From Pseudomonas abietaniphila (lineage in GTDB: Bacteria; Pseudomonadota; Gammaproteobacteria; Pseudomonadales; Pseudomonadaceae): 64,000 nucleotides of DNA. A program made the translations under genes and the position numbers. The stretch lies in assembly GCF_039697315.1 (NCBI RefSeq), contig NZ_CP155619.1, forward strand, positions 4,216,001-4,280,000. Reading direction: 5' to 3'. The notes beneath the pieces were generated by a model. That model was given only the letters and a program-made list of their open reading frames with translations. It searched no databases and was not told where the DNA came from. Positions 55,021 to 63,599 of this stretch are shown here, piece after piece. Positions within the stretch are counted from its first letter, which is position 1, and each line of letters begins with the position of its first letter.

Positions 55021-55908
55021 ATGCCTTCGGATTTGCTCACCCTTAGCAGCGCACGCCTGTTTCGTCTGGCCATCGGTTCGATCCTGTTGCTGGTGGGCAC
55101 GGGGCTGCTCATCGCCCAGGGGCTCTCATGGTTGACCCTTGAACCCCGGATGCTGAGGGCGCTGGAAGGCGGAGCGTTGTGCGCCTTGGGGACCGCCCTT
55201 GGTGCTGTTCCGGTGTTGGTCATTCGCCGGATGCCGGTGGCGGTTTCCGACGGGCTGCTCGGCTTCGGCGCGGGCATCATGCTCGCCGCCACGGCGTTTT
55301 CTCTGATCGTGCCGGGATTGAGCGCTGCTCAAGGCCTGGGTTTCTCACCATGGGGCGCGGGTGCGCTGATCAGTCTCGGGATTCTCGCGGGCGCCGCAGG
55401 GCTGTTTATTGTCGACACGTTGGTTTCCCAAGGCTCGCATGGGTCCAGCGCCGGGGAAAAACCGGCGATCCCGTCGAACATCTGGCTGTTCGTCATCGCG
55501 ATCATCGCCCACAACATTCCGGAAGGCATGGCGGTGGGCGTCTCGGCGGGCGGCGGTCTGGCGCATGCCGACAGTCTGGCCATGGGCATCGCGTTGCAAG
55601 ACGTGCCGGAAGGCCTGGTGATCGCGCTGGTGCTGGCGGCTGCGGGCATGCCACGGCTGAATGCCTTTTTGATCGGTGCGGCATCGGGTCTGGTCGAGCC
55701 GGTGTTCGCCGTACTCTGCGCCTGGCTGGTTGAGGTCGCCGCGCTGCTGTTACCGCTCGGCCTGGCGCTTGCAGCCGGGGCGATGCTGTTGGTCGTGACC
55801 CACGAGATCATCCCGGAGTCACGCCGTAACGGCCACGGCAAAATCGCCAGTTTCGGGCTGCTGGCGGGCTTCTGCCTGATGATGGTGATGGACACGGCGT
55901 TGGCGTGA
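55021..55908 (+). CDS. ZIP family metal transporter
   Basis: A 295-residue ZIP permease with about eight hydrophobic segments. The metal-binding helices are recognisable: helix IV has [18 protein letters not shown] and helix V has [18 protein letters not shown], the paired HNxPEG and QDxPEG motifs; [11 protein letters not shown] is near the C-terminus. The transported ion may be Mn2+, Zn2+ or Fe2+. Being 26 bases behind an Fur-controlled Mn superoxide dismutase gene it would be induced with it, which favours manganese supply (inference). The central loop is short and not His-rich. Confidence 0.9.
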   Translation: MPSDLLTLSSARLFRLAIGSILLLVGTGLLIAQGLSWLTLEPRMLRALEGGALCALGTALGAVPVLVIRRMPVAVSDGLLGFGAGIMLAATAFSLIVPGLSAAQGLGFSPWGAGALISLGILAGAAGLFIVDTLVSQGSHGSSAGEKPAIPSNIWLFVIAIIAHNIPEGMAVGVSAGGGLAHADSLAMGIALQDVPEGLVIALVLAAAGMPRLNAFLIGAASGLVEPVFAVLCAWLVEVAALLLPLGLALAAGAMLLVVTHEIIPESRRNGHGKIASFGLLAGFCLMMVMDTALA

Positions 55909-55985
55909 TTGTCAGCCGCAACGTGATCTCTCGCGATAAAAACCCTTATAATCCTGCGCCTATTCATCCTGATGCGAGATCCGCC

Positions 55986-56324
55986 GTGAGCTTACCGCCG
56001 TGCCCAAAATGCAGTTCCGAGTACACCTACGAAGACGGCGCCCAGTTCGTCTGTCCGGAATGCGCCCACGAGTGGTCCGCTGACAGCGGCGCCGACGCTG
56101 GCGATGACGTCAAGGTCATCAAGGATGCCGTCGGCAATACCCTGCAGGACGGCGATACCGTCACCGTGATCAAGGACCTCAAAGTCAAAGGCTCTTCGCT
56201 GGTGGTCAAGGTCGGCACCAAGGTCAAGAACATCCGCCTGGTCGATGGCGATCACGACATCGACTGCAAAATCGACGGCATCGGCGCCATGAAGCTGAAG
56301 TCGGAGTTTGTGAAGAAGGGGTGA
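55986..56324 (+). CDS. yjdM: YjdM (PhnA) family zinc-ribbon protein
   Basis: A 112-residue soluble protein nearly identical in pattern to E. coli YjdM (once called PhnA). It starts with GTG at 55986 ([17 protein letters not shown]). The zinc ribbon has CPKC and CPEC pairs in the first 30 residues, followed by an SH3-like beta domain: [37 protein letters not shown] and the end [11 protein letters not shown]. The biochemical role is unknown; the old link to phosphonate use is not supported. It stands alone between the ZIP gene and a REPIN. Confidence 0.93.
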   Translation: MSLPPCPKCSSEYTYEDGAQFVCPECAHEWSADSGADAGDDVKVIKDAVGNTLQDGDTVTVIKDLKVKGSSLVVKVGTKVKNIRLVDGDHDIDCKIDGIGAMKLKSEFVKKG

Positions 56325-56348
56325 TGATCGTTTGATCACCGCATAACC

Positions 56349-56490
56349 CCTTGTAGGAGCGTGGCTTGTCCCGCGATCTGGCGCGAAGCGGCAGCAAACC
56401 CGGCTAACCCGGTGCCTCAGATACAACCAAGGCGCCTGATTTTACTGGCGGTGCCCGCCAGATCGCGGGACAAGCCACGCTCCTACAAGG
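56349..56490. repeat. REPIN, GTGGCTTGTCCC type (long spacer)
   Basis: Arms CCTTGTAGGAGCGTGGCTTG and complement, extended through CCCGCGATCTGGCG and CGCCAGATCGCGGG. It lies between the convergent yjdM and sensor kinase genes. Confidence 0.88.
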
Positions 56491-56589
56491 TTGTTGCGAT
56501 ATCGCAGTCAGCTCAATGACACAGATATGGCTGACAAGGCGGAGCGCCACCCCGGCAAGCTCCCACATGATCGTGGTGTAACCGCGGCC

Positions 56590-57954
56590 TCAACTCGGCA
56601 AATTGATCCCGAACGTGTTCTCCCCGTGCTCGCTGCGCGCAAACACGGTTCCGCCATGCATCAACGCAATCGCTTTGACGATGGCCAGCCCCAGGCCATG
56701 ATTGGCGCCGCTGTTGCTGCGCGACGCATCCACCCGATAAAAGCGCTCGAAGAGCTTGGGCAGGTGTTCGCCCGAAATCTGCGCACCGGGGTTGGTCACG
56801 CTGATGCTGACGTGATCGCGTTCATCCTTGATGTCCACATGAATGACTTGCCCCGGCGAGGTGTGCTGAACCGCGTTGTGCAGCAGGTTGATCAACGCGC
56901 GCCGCAGGTGAGCCTTCTCGAACGGGACATGCGCGTCGCCACGTACCTGAACCTGAACCTGCGCGTCCTCCAGAATGAAATCCAGATAATCCAGCGTCGT
57001 CGCCACTTCCTCGGCCAGCGATGACTGAGTCAGCTCGGTGGCCTTGCTGCCCTGATCGGCGCTGGCCAGAAACAGCATGTCGTTGATGATGGAGCGCAGC
57101 CGCTCGAGCTCTTCCAGGTTCGACTGCAGGACCTCGAAGTAATGCTCAGCAGAACGTCCACGGGTCAGCGCCACCTGCGTCTGACCGATCAGGTTGGTCA
57201 GCGGCGAGCGCAGCTCATGGGCCACGTCGGCATTGAACGACTCCAGGCGGGAATAGGCCTGCTCGACGCGCTCCAGCGTGGAGTTGAACGAGGTCACGAA
57301 CTGATCCAGTTCCGGCGGCAGCGGCGACAACTGCAAACGCCCGGACAAACGTGGGGGCGCCAGTTTTTGCGCCTCCAGCGAGAGGTCGAACAACGGCTTG
57401 AGGCCGATGCGCGCGACCCAGTAACCCAGTGCCGAGGCCAACGCGATACCGATCGCCGCCAGGCTGATCAACGCGATCAGCAACGAATGCTGGGTCTGCC
57501 AGAACGTCTCGGTGTCGATAGCGGTCAGGAAACGCAGCGGCGGGCGTTGGTCCTTGGCCGGGAACTGGCTGACCAGCACTTTGAACGGATAATCGTGACC
57601 GTTCAGGTTCAAATCGCGCATGCCCAACGGGCCATTGGCGAACGCGCGAATCTGCGCATCGGGATTGCCGAATTCATAGGTCGGGTTATCGCTGACGACC
57701 CAGAAGCGCAGCCGTTTGTCTTCTTCGCTGAGCAGCTTGAGCTTGGCGTTGATCTTCGCCCAGTGCTCCGGCGTGCCGTAACGCTGCACGGCGGATTCAA
57801 GCACGCTGTAGCGCGCGTCCACCTCGGCTTCCGGCAACAGACCCAGCCCCTTGTCCACTTGCAGGTACAAGGCCCAGCCGATCAGCAGGAACACCAACAG
57901 CGCCACGAGCGCGAACATGCCGCTCAGGCGCAGGGCGATGGAGTTACTCGACAC
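56590..57954 (-). CDS. Heavy-metal-type sensor histidine kinase (CusS/IrlS-like)
   Basis: A 454-residue membrane kinase. It starts with GTG at 57954, with GGAG seven bases upstream, and overlaps the end of the regulator gene by 11 bases. Membrane helices lie at about 11-31 and 157-180 and enclose a sensor domain of about 125 residues; a HAMP region follows, with His246 in FNADVAHELRSPLTNLIGQ. The ATPase domain has LINLLHNAVQHT, FERFYRVDASRS and GLGLAIVKAIALMHGG. The CusS/IrlS branch often senses copper, zinc or similar metals, but the signal here is unknown; it is last in an operon with an RND pump, so it may sense a pump substrate. Confidence 0.9.
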   Translation of the reverse strand: MSSNSIALRLSGMFALVALLVFLLIGWALYLQVDKGLGLLPEAEVDARYSVLESAVQRYGTPEHWAKINAKLKLLSEEDKRLRFWVVSDNPTYEFGNPDAQIRAFANGPLGMRDLNLNGHDYPFKVLVSQFPAKDQRPPLRFLTAIDTETFWQTQHSLLIALISLAAIGIALASALGYWVARIGLKPLFDLSLEAQKLAPPRLSGRLQLSPLPPELDQFVTSFNSTLERVEQAYSRLESFNADVAHELRSPLTNLIGQTQVALTRGRSAEHYFEVLQSNLEELERLRSIINDMLFLASADQGSKATELTQSSLAEEVATTLDYLDFILEDAQVQVQVRGDAHVPFEKAHLRRALINLLHNAVQHTSPGQVIHVDIKDERDHVSISVTNPGAQISGEHLPKLFERFYRVDASRSNSGANHGLGLAIVKAIALMHGGTVFARSEHGENTFGINLPS

Positions 57955-58621
57955 GGCGGCTCTCCAGCACGTACCCCATGCCACGAATTGTGTGCAGCAG
58001 TTTCTGTTCGAACGGGCCATCGAGCTTGGCGCGCAGGCGCTTGATCGCGACCTCGACGACGTTCGCGTCGCTGTCGAAGTTGATGTCCCACACCATCTCG
58101 GCAATCGAGGTCTTGGAGAGGATTTCGCCCTGACGTCGGGCCAGGACGCTGAGCAGCGAAAACTCCTTGGCCGTCAGGTCCAGGCGAGCGCCGGAACGGG
58201 TCGCCTTGCGGCTGATCAGGTCGATCCACAGGTCGGCGACGCTGATCTGCACCGGCTCATGACCGCCGCTGCGGCGGGTTAGTGCCTGCAAGCGGGCGAC
58301 CAGCTCCAGGAACGAAAACGGTTTGCCCAGATAATCGTCGGCCCCCTCACGCAGCCCACGGATGCGGTCGTCTACGTTTTCCCGGGCGGTGAGCATGATC
58401 ACCGGCGTCTGCTTGCGCGCCCGCAAAGCGCGCAACACCCCGTAGCCATCCAGGCCCGGCAGCATGACGTCGAGAATGATCACGGCGTATTCGCTTTCCA
58501 GCGCCATGTGCAGCCCTTCGATGCCATCCCGGGCAACGTCCGTGGTGTAACCCTGTTCGGTGAGACCGCGATGCAGATAATCGGCGGTCTTTTCTTCGTC
58601 TTCGATAATCAGGACACGCAT
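57944..58621 (-). CDS. OmpR-family response regulator (CusR/CopR-like)
   Basis: A 225-residue regulator. The receiver has the acidic pair IIEDEEK, Asp51 in IILDVMLPGLDGYG, MLTARE and the Lys in YLGKPFSFLEL. The winged-helix C-terminal domain includes LDLTAKEFSLLSVLARRQGE and DVNFDSDANVVEVAIKRLRAKL-like text (here DINFDSDANVVEVAIKRLRA). It starts at 58621, 52 bases after the RND pump gene, and its end overlaps the kinase gene by 11 bases. It most likely controls the pump operon; a candidate direct-repeat site lies at 63064-63077. Confidence 0.92.
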   Translation of the reverse strand: MRVLIIEDEEKTADYLHRGLTEQGYTTDVARDGIEGLHMALESEYAVIILDVMLPGLDGYGVLRALRARKQTPVIMLTARENVDDRIRGLREGADDYLGKPFSFLELVARLQALTRRSGGHEPVQISVADLWIDLISRKATRSGARLDLTAKEFSLLSVLARRQGEILSKTSIAEMVWDINFDSDANVVEVAIKRLRAKLDGPFEQKLLHTIRGMGYVLESRRVE

Positions 58622-58673
58622 CGGTCCACTCTCACTTATTCGATTCTTGCCGTCGGGTGCTTCGTGTCAGTGT

Positions 58674-61600
58674 TTACTTTTCAGCCACCAGCATGGGCGT
58701 CGGTTTCTTCTCCGTTGGCGGAGGCGTCGGGGTGGTGGTCGGGTGCCTGCGGTGGAAGATTCGCTCCAGTTGCAGGTAAATCACTGGCGTGGTGAACAGC
58801 GTCAGCGCCTGACTCACCAGCAAACCGCCGACGACCGCGATGCCCAGCGGTTGACGCAGTTCAGCCCCGACACCATAGCCGAGCATCAGTGGCAGTGCGC
58901 CAAGCAGCGCCGCCAGGGTGGTCATGATGATCGGCCGGAAGCGGGTCACGCACGCCTCATAAATGGCGTCCTGCGGCGACAGGCCGCGATGCCGCTGCCC
59001 CTCGAGGGCGAAGTCCACCAGCAGGATGCCGTTCTTCTTGACGATACCGATCAACAACACAATACCGATCAAACCCATGATCGAGAAATCCTGCCCCATC
59101 AACCACAGCATCAACAGTGCGCCGATGCCGGCGGAGGGCAGGGTGGAGATGATGGTCAGCGGATGCACGAAGCTTTCGTATAGCACGCCGAGAATGATGT
59201 ACACCGCCACCAGCGCGGCCAGGATCAACCAGGGTTGGTTGGCGAGCGAACTCTGAAACGCCTGAGCGGCGCCCTGGAAGTTGCCGATGATCGAGGCCGG
59301 CATGCCGATCTCGTTCTTGGCCTGATCGAGCAGCACGACGGCATCACCCAACGCTACGCCCGCCGACAGGTTGAACGACAGGTTGGCGGCCGGGAACATG
59401 CCGTCGTGAGCGATCGACAGCGGCCCCATTTTCGGTGCGCCGACTTTGGCGAGCGCCGACAGCGGCACCATTTCGTTGGTCAGCGGTGAGCGCAGATAGA
59501 AGTAATTCAGGCTTTCGGCTTTGCCGCGTTGCTGCGGTTCGAGTTCCAGAATCACTTTGTACTGGTTGATGTCGGTCTGGTATTCGTTGATCTGACGCTG
59601 CCCGAACGCGTCGTACAGCGCCTGATCGACATCCGCCGTGGTCAGCCCGAAGCGGGCGGCGGCGCTGCGGTCGATGTCCAGATGCGTCACGCTTCCGCCC
59701 AGTTGCAGGTCGTTGGACAGGTCGCGGAAGGCAGGAATCGAACGCAGCTTTTCAGTCAGCTTCTGCGTCCATTCGTTGAGCAGCGCGCCATTGTTGCTCT
59801 TGAGCACGTATTGATACTGCGCGCGGCTCGGGCCGGAACTCAGGTTGATGTCCTGGCCCGCACGCAGGTACAGGACGATACCCGGAATCTTCGCCAGCTT
59901 GGGCCGGATGCGATCAATGAACTCACTGGCCGACACGTCGCGGTCACCGCGATCTTTCAACGCAATCCAGACACGGCCGTTGGCGATGGTCTGGTTGCTG
60001 CCGCTGACGCCCACCGAGTGAGAGAAGGCTTTTACGGCCGGGTCGGCAGCGATGATTTTCGCCAGTTGTTTGTGTTTCTCGACCATGTCGGGGTAGGAAA
60101 TGTCCGCGGCCGCTTCACTCGTGCCGAGCACCATGCCGGTGTCCTGAACCGGGAAGAAGCCTTTGGGGATCAACACATACCCAGCCACCGCGAGGACCAG
60201 CGTCACGCCGAAAATACCCAGCATCATGCGCTGATGGGCGAGGGCGAAACGCACGCCACGGGCATAGCGCGCCACCAGGCGTTCGCCGAAACCCGGATTG
60301 GCATGGGCATCATGTTTCGGCGCACGCATGAACAACGCGGCCAAGGTCGGCGCCAGCGTCAGCGAAACCACTACGGAAATCAGAATTGTCGAGGTTGCGG
60401 TCAGGGCAAATTCCTTGAACAGCCGACCCACCACGCCGCCCATGAACAGCAGCGGAATGAACGCGGCAATCAGCGAGAAGCTGATGGACACGACAGTGAA
60501 GCCGATCTCGCCTGCGCCCTTGATCGCCGCACCACGCATGCTTTCGCCGGCTTCCAGGTGTCGATGGATGTTCTCCACCACAACGATTGCGTCGTCCACC
60601 ACAAAGCCGACGGCCACCACGATCGCCACCAGCGTCAGGTTGTTCAGGCTGAAACCCATGACGTACATCAGCGCGAAACTGGCGACCAGCGACACGCCCA
60701 GCACGGCCGTCACGATCAGCGTCGCGGAGAGCTGACGAAGGAAAATGGCCATCACCGCAATCACCAGCACGATGGCGATCAAAAGCGTCATTTCCACTTC
60801 GTGCAAGGACGCGCGAATGGTTTTGGTCCGATCGCTGAGCACCGTGACATCGACCGAGGCCGGCAGCATTTCCTGCAACCGGGGCAGTTCACCCAGTACG
60901 CGATCCACGGTCTCGACGATGTTCGCGCCAGGCTGGCGGAACACCACGATGTTGACCCCTTGCTGATCGCCGGACCAAGCGTTGACGTAGGCGTTTTCCG
61001 AGCCGTCGACCACCCGCGCTACGTCACGCAGATGAACCGGGGCGCCATCCTTGTAGGAAACGATCAGTTGGTCATAGTCCTTGGCCTGAAAAAGCTGGTC
61101 GTTGGAGGCCAGGGTGGAAACACTGTTCTGGCCGTACAGCGCACCTTTGGCCAGGTTCAGGCTTGTCTGCTGCAACGCGGTGCGCAGGTCGCCAAGGGTC
61201 AGGCCAATGGACGCGAGCTTTTCCGGCGCCGCTTGCACACGAATCGCCGGGCGTCGCTGGCCGGTGATCGAGACCTGGCCAACGCCGTTGATCTGGCTCA
61301 GTTGTCGGGCCAACAGCGATTCGGTGACGTCGCTCAGCTCGGTCGCGGGCATCAGGTTGGAGCTGACGCTGAGAATCAGAACCGGGCTGTCGGCGGGGTT
61401 GACCTTGCGCCAGGTTGGCGCAGTCGGCAGATCGGCAGGCAGACGGCCCGAGGCCGTGTTGATTGCGGCCTGCACTTCCTGCGCGGCCGTGTCGATGCTC
61501 TTGTTCAGCACGAACTGGAGGGTCAGGTTGGTCGAGCCGAGCGCGCTGCTCGACGTCATCTGGGTCATGCCGGGAATGGCACTGAACTGCACTTCAAGGG

Positions 61601-61808
61601 GCGTGGCCACCGAAGACGCCATGGTTTCCGGGCTGGCGCCGGGCAAGGTCGCCGAGACCTGAATGGTCGGAAATTCCGCTTCCGGCAACGGCGCGACCGG
61701 CAGGCGAGGGAACGCGATACACCCCAACAGCACCAACGCAAAGGTCAGCAAAACCGTGGCAATCGGATGATTCACGCACCAGGCGGAGATCGAACCGTGG
61801 CCTTTCAT
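58674..61808 (-). CDS. RND multidrug efflux permease (MdtB/MdtC type)
   Basis: A 1044-residue inner-membrane RND transporter with the usual twelve-helix, two-large-loop plan. It begins ISAWCVNHPIATVLLTFALVLLG; helix 4 carries the proton-relay Asp pair in VGFVVDDAIVVVENIHRH; the C-terminal half has MGLIGIVLLIGIVKKNGILLVDFA. The protein most resembles the MdtB/MdtC/MuxB group of drug exporters. The C-terminus is a Pro/Thr-rich tail (PTTTPTPPPTEKKPTP). It starts four bases into the end of the adaptor gene. There is no outer-membrane channel gene in the operon, so it must borrow one. Confidence 0.93.
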   Translation of the reverse strand: MKGHGSISAWCVNHPIATVLLTFALVLLGCIAFPRLPVAPLPEAEFPTIQVSATLPGASPETMASSVATPLEVQFSAIPGMTQMTSSSALGSTNLTLQFVLNKSIDTAAQEVQAAINTASGRLPADLPTAPTWRKVNPADSPVLILSVSSNLMPATELSDVTESLLARQLSQINGVGQVSITGQRRPAIRVQAAPEKLASIGLTLGDLRTALQQTSLNLAKGALYGQNSVSTLASNDQLFQAKDYDQLIVSYKDGAPVHLRDVARVVDGSENAYVNAWSGDQQGVNIVVFRQPGANIVETVDRVLGELPRLQEMLPASVDVTVLSDRTKTIRASLHEVEMTLLIAIVLVIAVMAIFLRQLSATLIVTAVLGVSLVASFALMYVMGFSLNNLTLVAIVVAVGFVVDDAIVVVENIHRHLEAGESMRGAAIKGAGEIGFTVVSISFSLIAAFIPLLFMGGVVGRLFKEFALTATSTILISVVVSLTLAPTLAALFMRAPKHDAHANPGFGERLVARYARGVRFALAHQRMMLGIFGVTLVLAVAGYVLIPKGFFPVQDTGMVLGTSEAAADISYPDMVEKHKQLAKIIAADPAVKAFSHSVGVSGSNQTIANGRVWIALKDRGDRDVSASEFIDRIRPKLAKIPGIVLYLRAGQDINLSSGPSRAQYQYVLKSNNGALLNEWTQKLTEKLRSIPAFRDLSNDLQLGGSVTHLDIDRSAAARFGLTTADVDQALYDAFGQRQINEYQTDINQYKVILELEPQQRGKAESLNYFYLRSPLTNEMVPLSALAKVGAPKMGPLSIAHDGMFPAANLSFNLSAGVALGDAVVLLDQAKNEIGMPASIIGNFQGAAQAFQSSLANQPWLILAALVAVYIILGVLYESFVHPLTIISTLPSAGIGALLMLWLMGQDFSIMGLIGIVLLIGIVKKNGILLVDFALEGQRHRGLSPQDAIYEACVTRFRPIIMTTLAALLGALPLMLGYGVGAELRQPLGIAVVGGLLVSQALTLFTTPVIYLQLERIFHRRHPTTTPTPPPTEKKPTPMLVAEK

Positions 61809-62974
61809 TTCGCCGCCCCTTTTGCGCTGCTGGCAGCGGCCAGCGTATCAACGCCCTGCGCCTTGACCACTTCGATGCGTGAACCGTCCTTAAGGCGTGA
61901 CTGGCCGTCGCTGACCAGTACGTCGTTGACGTTGACCCCTTTGATCAGCATCAGGTCGCTGTCCTGGTACTCGACTTTGACGGGGACGACTTCGACCTTG
62001 TCGCCTTTGACGCGGTACACGTAATGCTGATCGATGCCGCGCTGCACCACTTGCGGCGGCACCTTCAGCGCATTGCGATCCAGCGCGGTCTGGATACGCA
62101 CCGTCACCAACTGACCGGGCCAGAGTTTTTCGGCGGCGTTGTCGAACGTGGCCTTAGCGCGGATGGTGCCAGTGGTCGCCGCGACCTGGTTGTCGATCAG
62201 CGTCAGTTTGCCTTCGCCGAGCAGGGTGCCTGTCGCGCCTTCGCCGAGGTAGGCGTTGACCGCGGCTGGCGTTGTGGAAGCGAGCAGGTCGTGCAGGGTA
62301 GGGAGCATCTGTTGCGGAAGGGAAAACTCGACCGAGACCGGATCGATCTGCGTCACCGAGAACAGACCGGTGGCATCGCTGACCCGCAGGAAGTTGCCTT
62401 CGTCGACGTTGCGAATCCCGACACGACCGGTCACCGGAGAGCGGATCTGGGTGTAGGAAAGCTGCACTTGTGCCGCATTGATCGAGGCTTGATTGCCTTG
62501 CGCGGTGGCCTTGAGCTGATTGACCAGGGCTTGCTGCTGGTCGTATTGCTGCTTGGAAATGCTGTTGTCGACGGTCAGCAACTTATAGCGTTTGAGGTCC
62601 ACCTGGGCCATATCGAGTTGCGCCTGGCTCTGACTCAGTTGCGCCTTGGCCTGCTCCAGCGCAGCGCGAATGGAACGGTCGTCGATGGTCGCCAGTAGAT
62701 CGCCCTGTTTGACCTGCTGCCCTTCCTTGACCATCAAACGGGTCAGGATGCCGTCCACTTGCGGACGAATCACCACGCTTTGCAGCGACAACACCGACCC
62801 GATGCCGGTGACATAGCGCGGCACGTCCTCTTCAACCACGTTGATCACCTGAACCGGCACGGCCGCAGGGGCACTGACTTTCTTTTCGGTGGGGCGAGTG
62901 GAGAACCAGACACCGACCGCAATAAGCACCGCCAGTCCGGCAACGGCAATCAAAGAGTTTTTCTTCTTGTGCAT
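61805..62974 (-). CDS. RND efflux periplasmic adaptor (MdtA-like)
   Basis: A 389-residue membrane-fusion protein. An N-terminal hydrophobic anchor (about 6-25, NSLIAVAGLAVLIAVGVWF) leads to a lipoyl-like half (VVIRPQVDGILTRLMVKEGQ, then SPVTGRVGIRNVDEGNFL), an alpha-helical hairpin between them (about 110-165, rich in Gln and Ala) and beta-barrel domains. It bridges the RND pump to an outer-membrane channel. It is the first gene of the four-gene operon adaptor-pump-regulator-kinase. The start is at 62974; the ribosome site is weak. Confidence 0.93.
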   Translation of the reverse strand: MHKKKNSLIAVAGLAVLIAVGVWFSTRPTEKKVSAPAAVPVQVINVVEEDVPRYVTGIGSVLSLQSVVIRPQVDGILTRLMVKEGQQVKQGDLLATIDDRSIRAALEQAKAQLSQSQAQLDMAQVDLKRYKLLTVDNSISKQQYDQQQALVNQLKATAQGNQASINAAQVQLSYTQIRSPVTGRVGIRNVDEGNFLRVSDATGLFSVTQIDPVSVEFSLPQQMLPTLHDLLASTTPAAVNAYLGEGATGTLLGEGKLTLIDNQVAATTGTIRAKATFDNAAEKLWPGQLVTVRIQTALDRNALKVPPQVVQRGIDQHYVYRVKGDKVEVVPVKVEYQDSDLMLIKGVNVNDVLVSDGQSRLKDGSRIEVVKAQGVDTLAAASSAKGAAK

Positions 62975-63063
62975 ACAGAGATAACGCCAGCGAAAGTGTG
63001 GAGGCAGGTAATCGAGAGCCTCCTTTATAACCCTTCGACCCGGTCAGCAAAATGACTGCTACC

Positions 63064-63077
63064 TGTCAATATTGTCA
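63064..63077. promoter_or_regulatory. Candidate response-regulator box ahead of the RND operon
   Basis: TGTCA-ATAT-TGTCA is a direct repeat of five bases. On the minus strand TGACAATATTGACA is 90 bases before the adaptor start, and a TTATAAA at 63023-63029 could be the -10 region. OmpR-type regulators of the CusR/CopR kind bind such repeats, so it is a plausible site for the operon's own regulator. Confidence 0.4.
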
Positions 63078-63269
63078 GCTGGAATAGGGCGGAGCATGAA
63101 GTGGCGTAAAGAAACGGCGCAACAGGGCGATAGCCAGAGAGAGGGCACGATTTTCGAGCAACGGGATCTAGCTTAATAACGACAATTCCTAAAGCGACGT
63201 TCGTGTTTTTTCTGGTTGGCTGTCCCTGGCTCGACTTCTACAAGCGGGCCTTCACGGCGGAGTATGGCG

Positions 63270-63599
63270 ATGAACAGTAAAAAGACAGTCTCGGTGTTTT
63301 TTTCGATCGCGTTAGTGGGGGCCTGGGTTCTGGCCGGACCCGTCGCTTCGGCGGCAGAGAGCACACTGAGGTTTCACGGCCGGATTGTGAATGCCGGTTG
63401 TGATGCGAGGGTTCTCGATGCTGCCCGGCAGGCGGACACGGTCAAAGTGCTGAAGGTCAGCGAGAACCTGACAGTGGAACTCGCCCCGCGCGACGATGCG
63501 TGTGGTGGGGCATTGACCCCGGTGTCCGCCGTCTATGTCGAACGCTCATCGGTTATCGCGGGTGAGCGGATTGGCGTTGTGACGTTGAATTACCAGTAA
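63270..63599 (+). CDS. Small secreted fimbrial-subunit-like protein
   Basis: A 109-residue protein with a signal peptide (about 1-26: KKTVSVFFSIALVGAWVLAG, then PVASA). The mature part, about 83 residues, opens STLRFHGRIVNAGCDARVL, the FxGxI..xxC pattern of type 1 fimbrial subunits, has a second Cys in DDACGG and ends RIGVVTLNYQ, like the last strand of a chaperone-usher pilin. It is much shorter than a normal pilin (about 150 residues mature). ATG at 63270 is chosen because GGAG is seven bases upstream, while ATG at 63264 is too close. No chaperone or usher gene is in view. Function unknown. Confidence 0.7.
   Translation: MNSKKTVSVFFSIALVGAWVLAGPVASAAESTLRFHGRIVNAGCDARVLDAARQADTVKVLKVSENLTVELAPRDDACGGALTPVSAVYVERSSVIAGERIGVVTLNYQ

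Noticed and set aside
59529..62024. Plus-strand 831-codon reading frame
   Set aside because: Antisense to the RND pump and adaptor genes; low-complexity His/Arg/Gln-rich translation with no recognisable domain.
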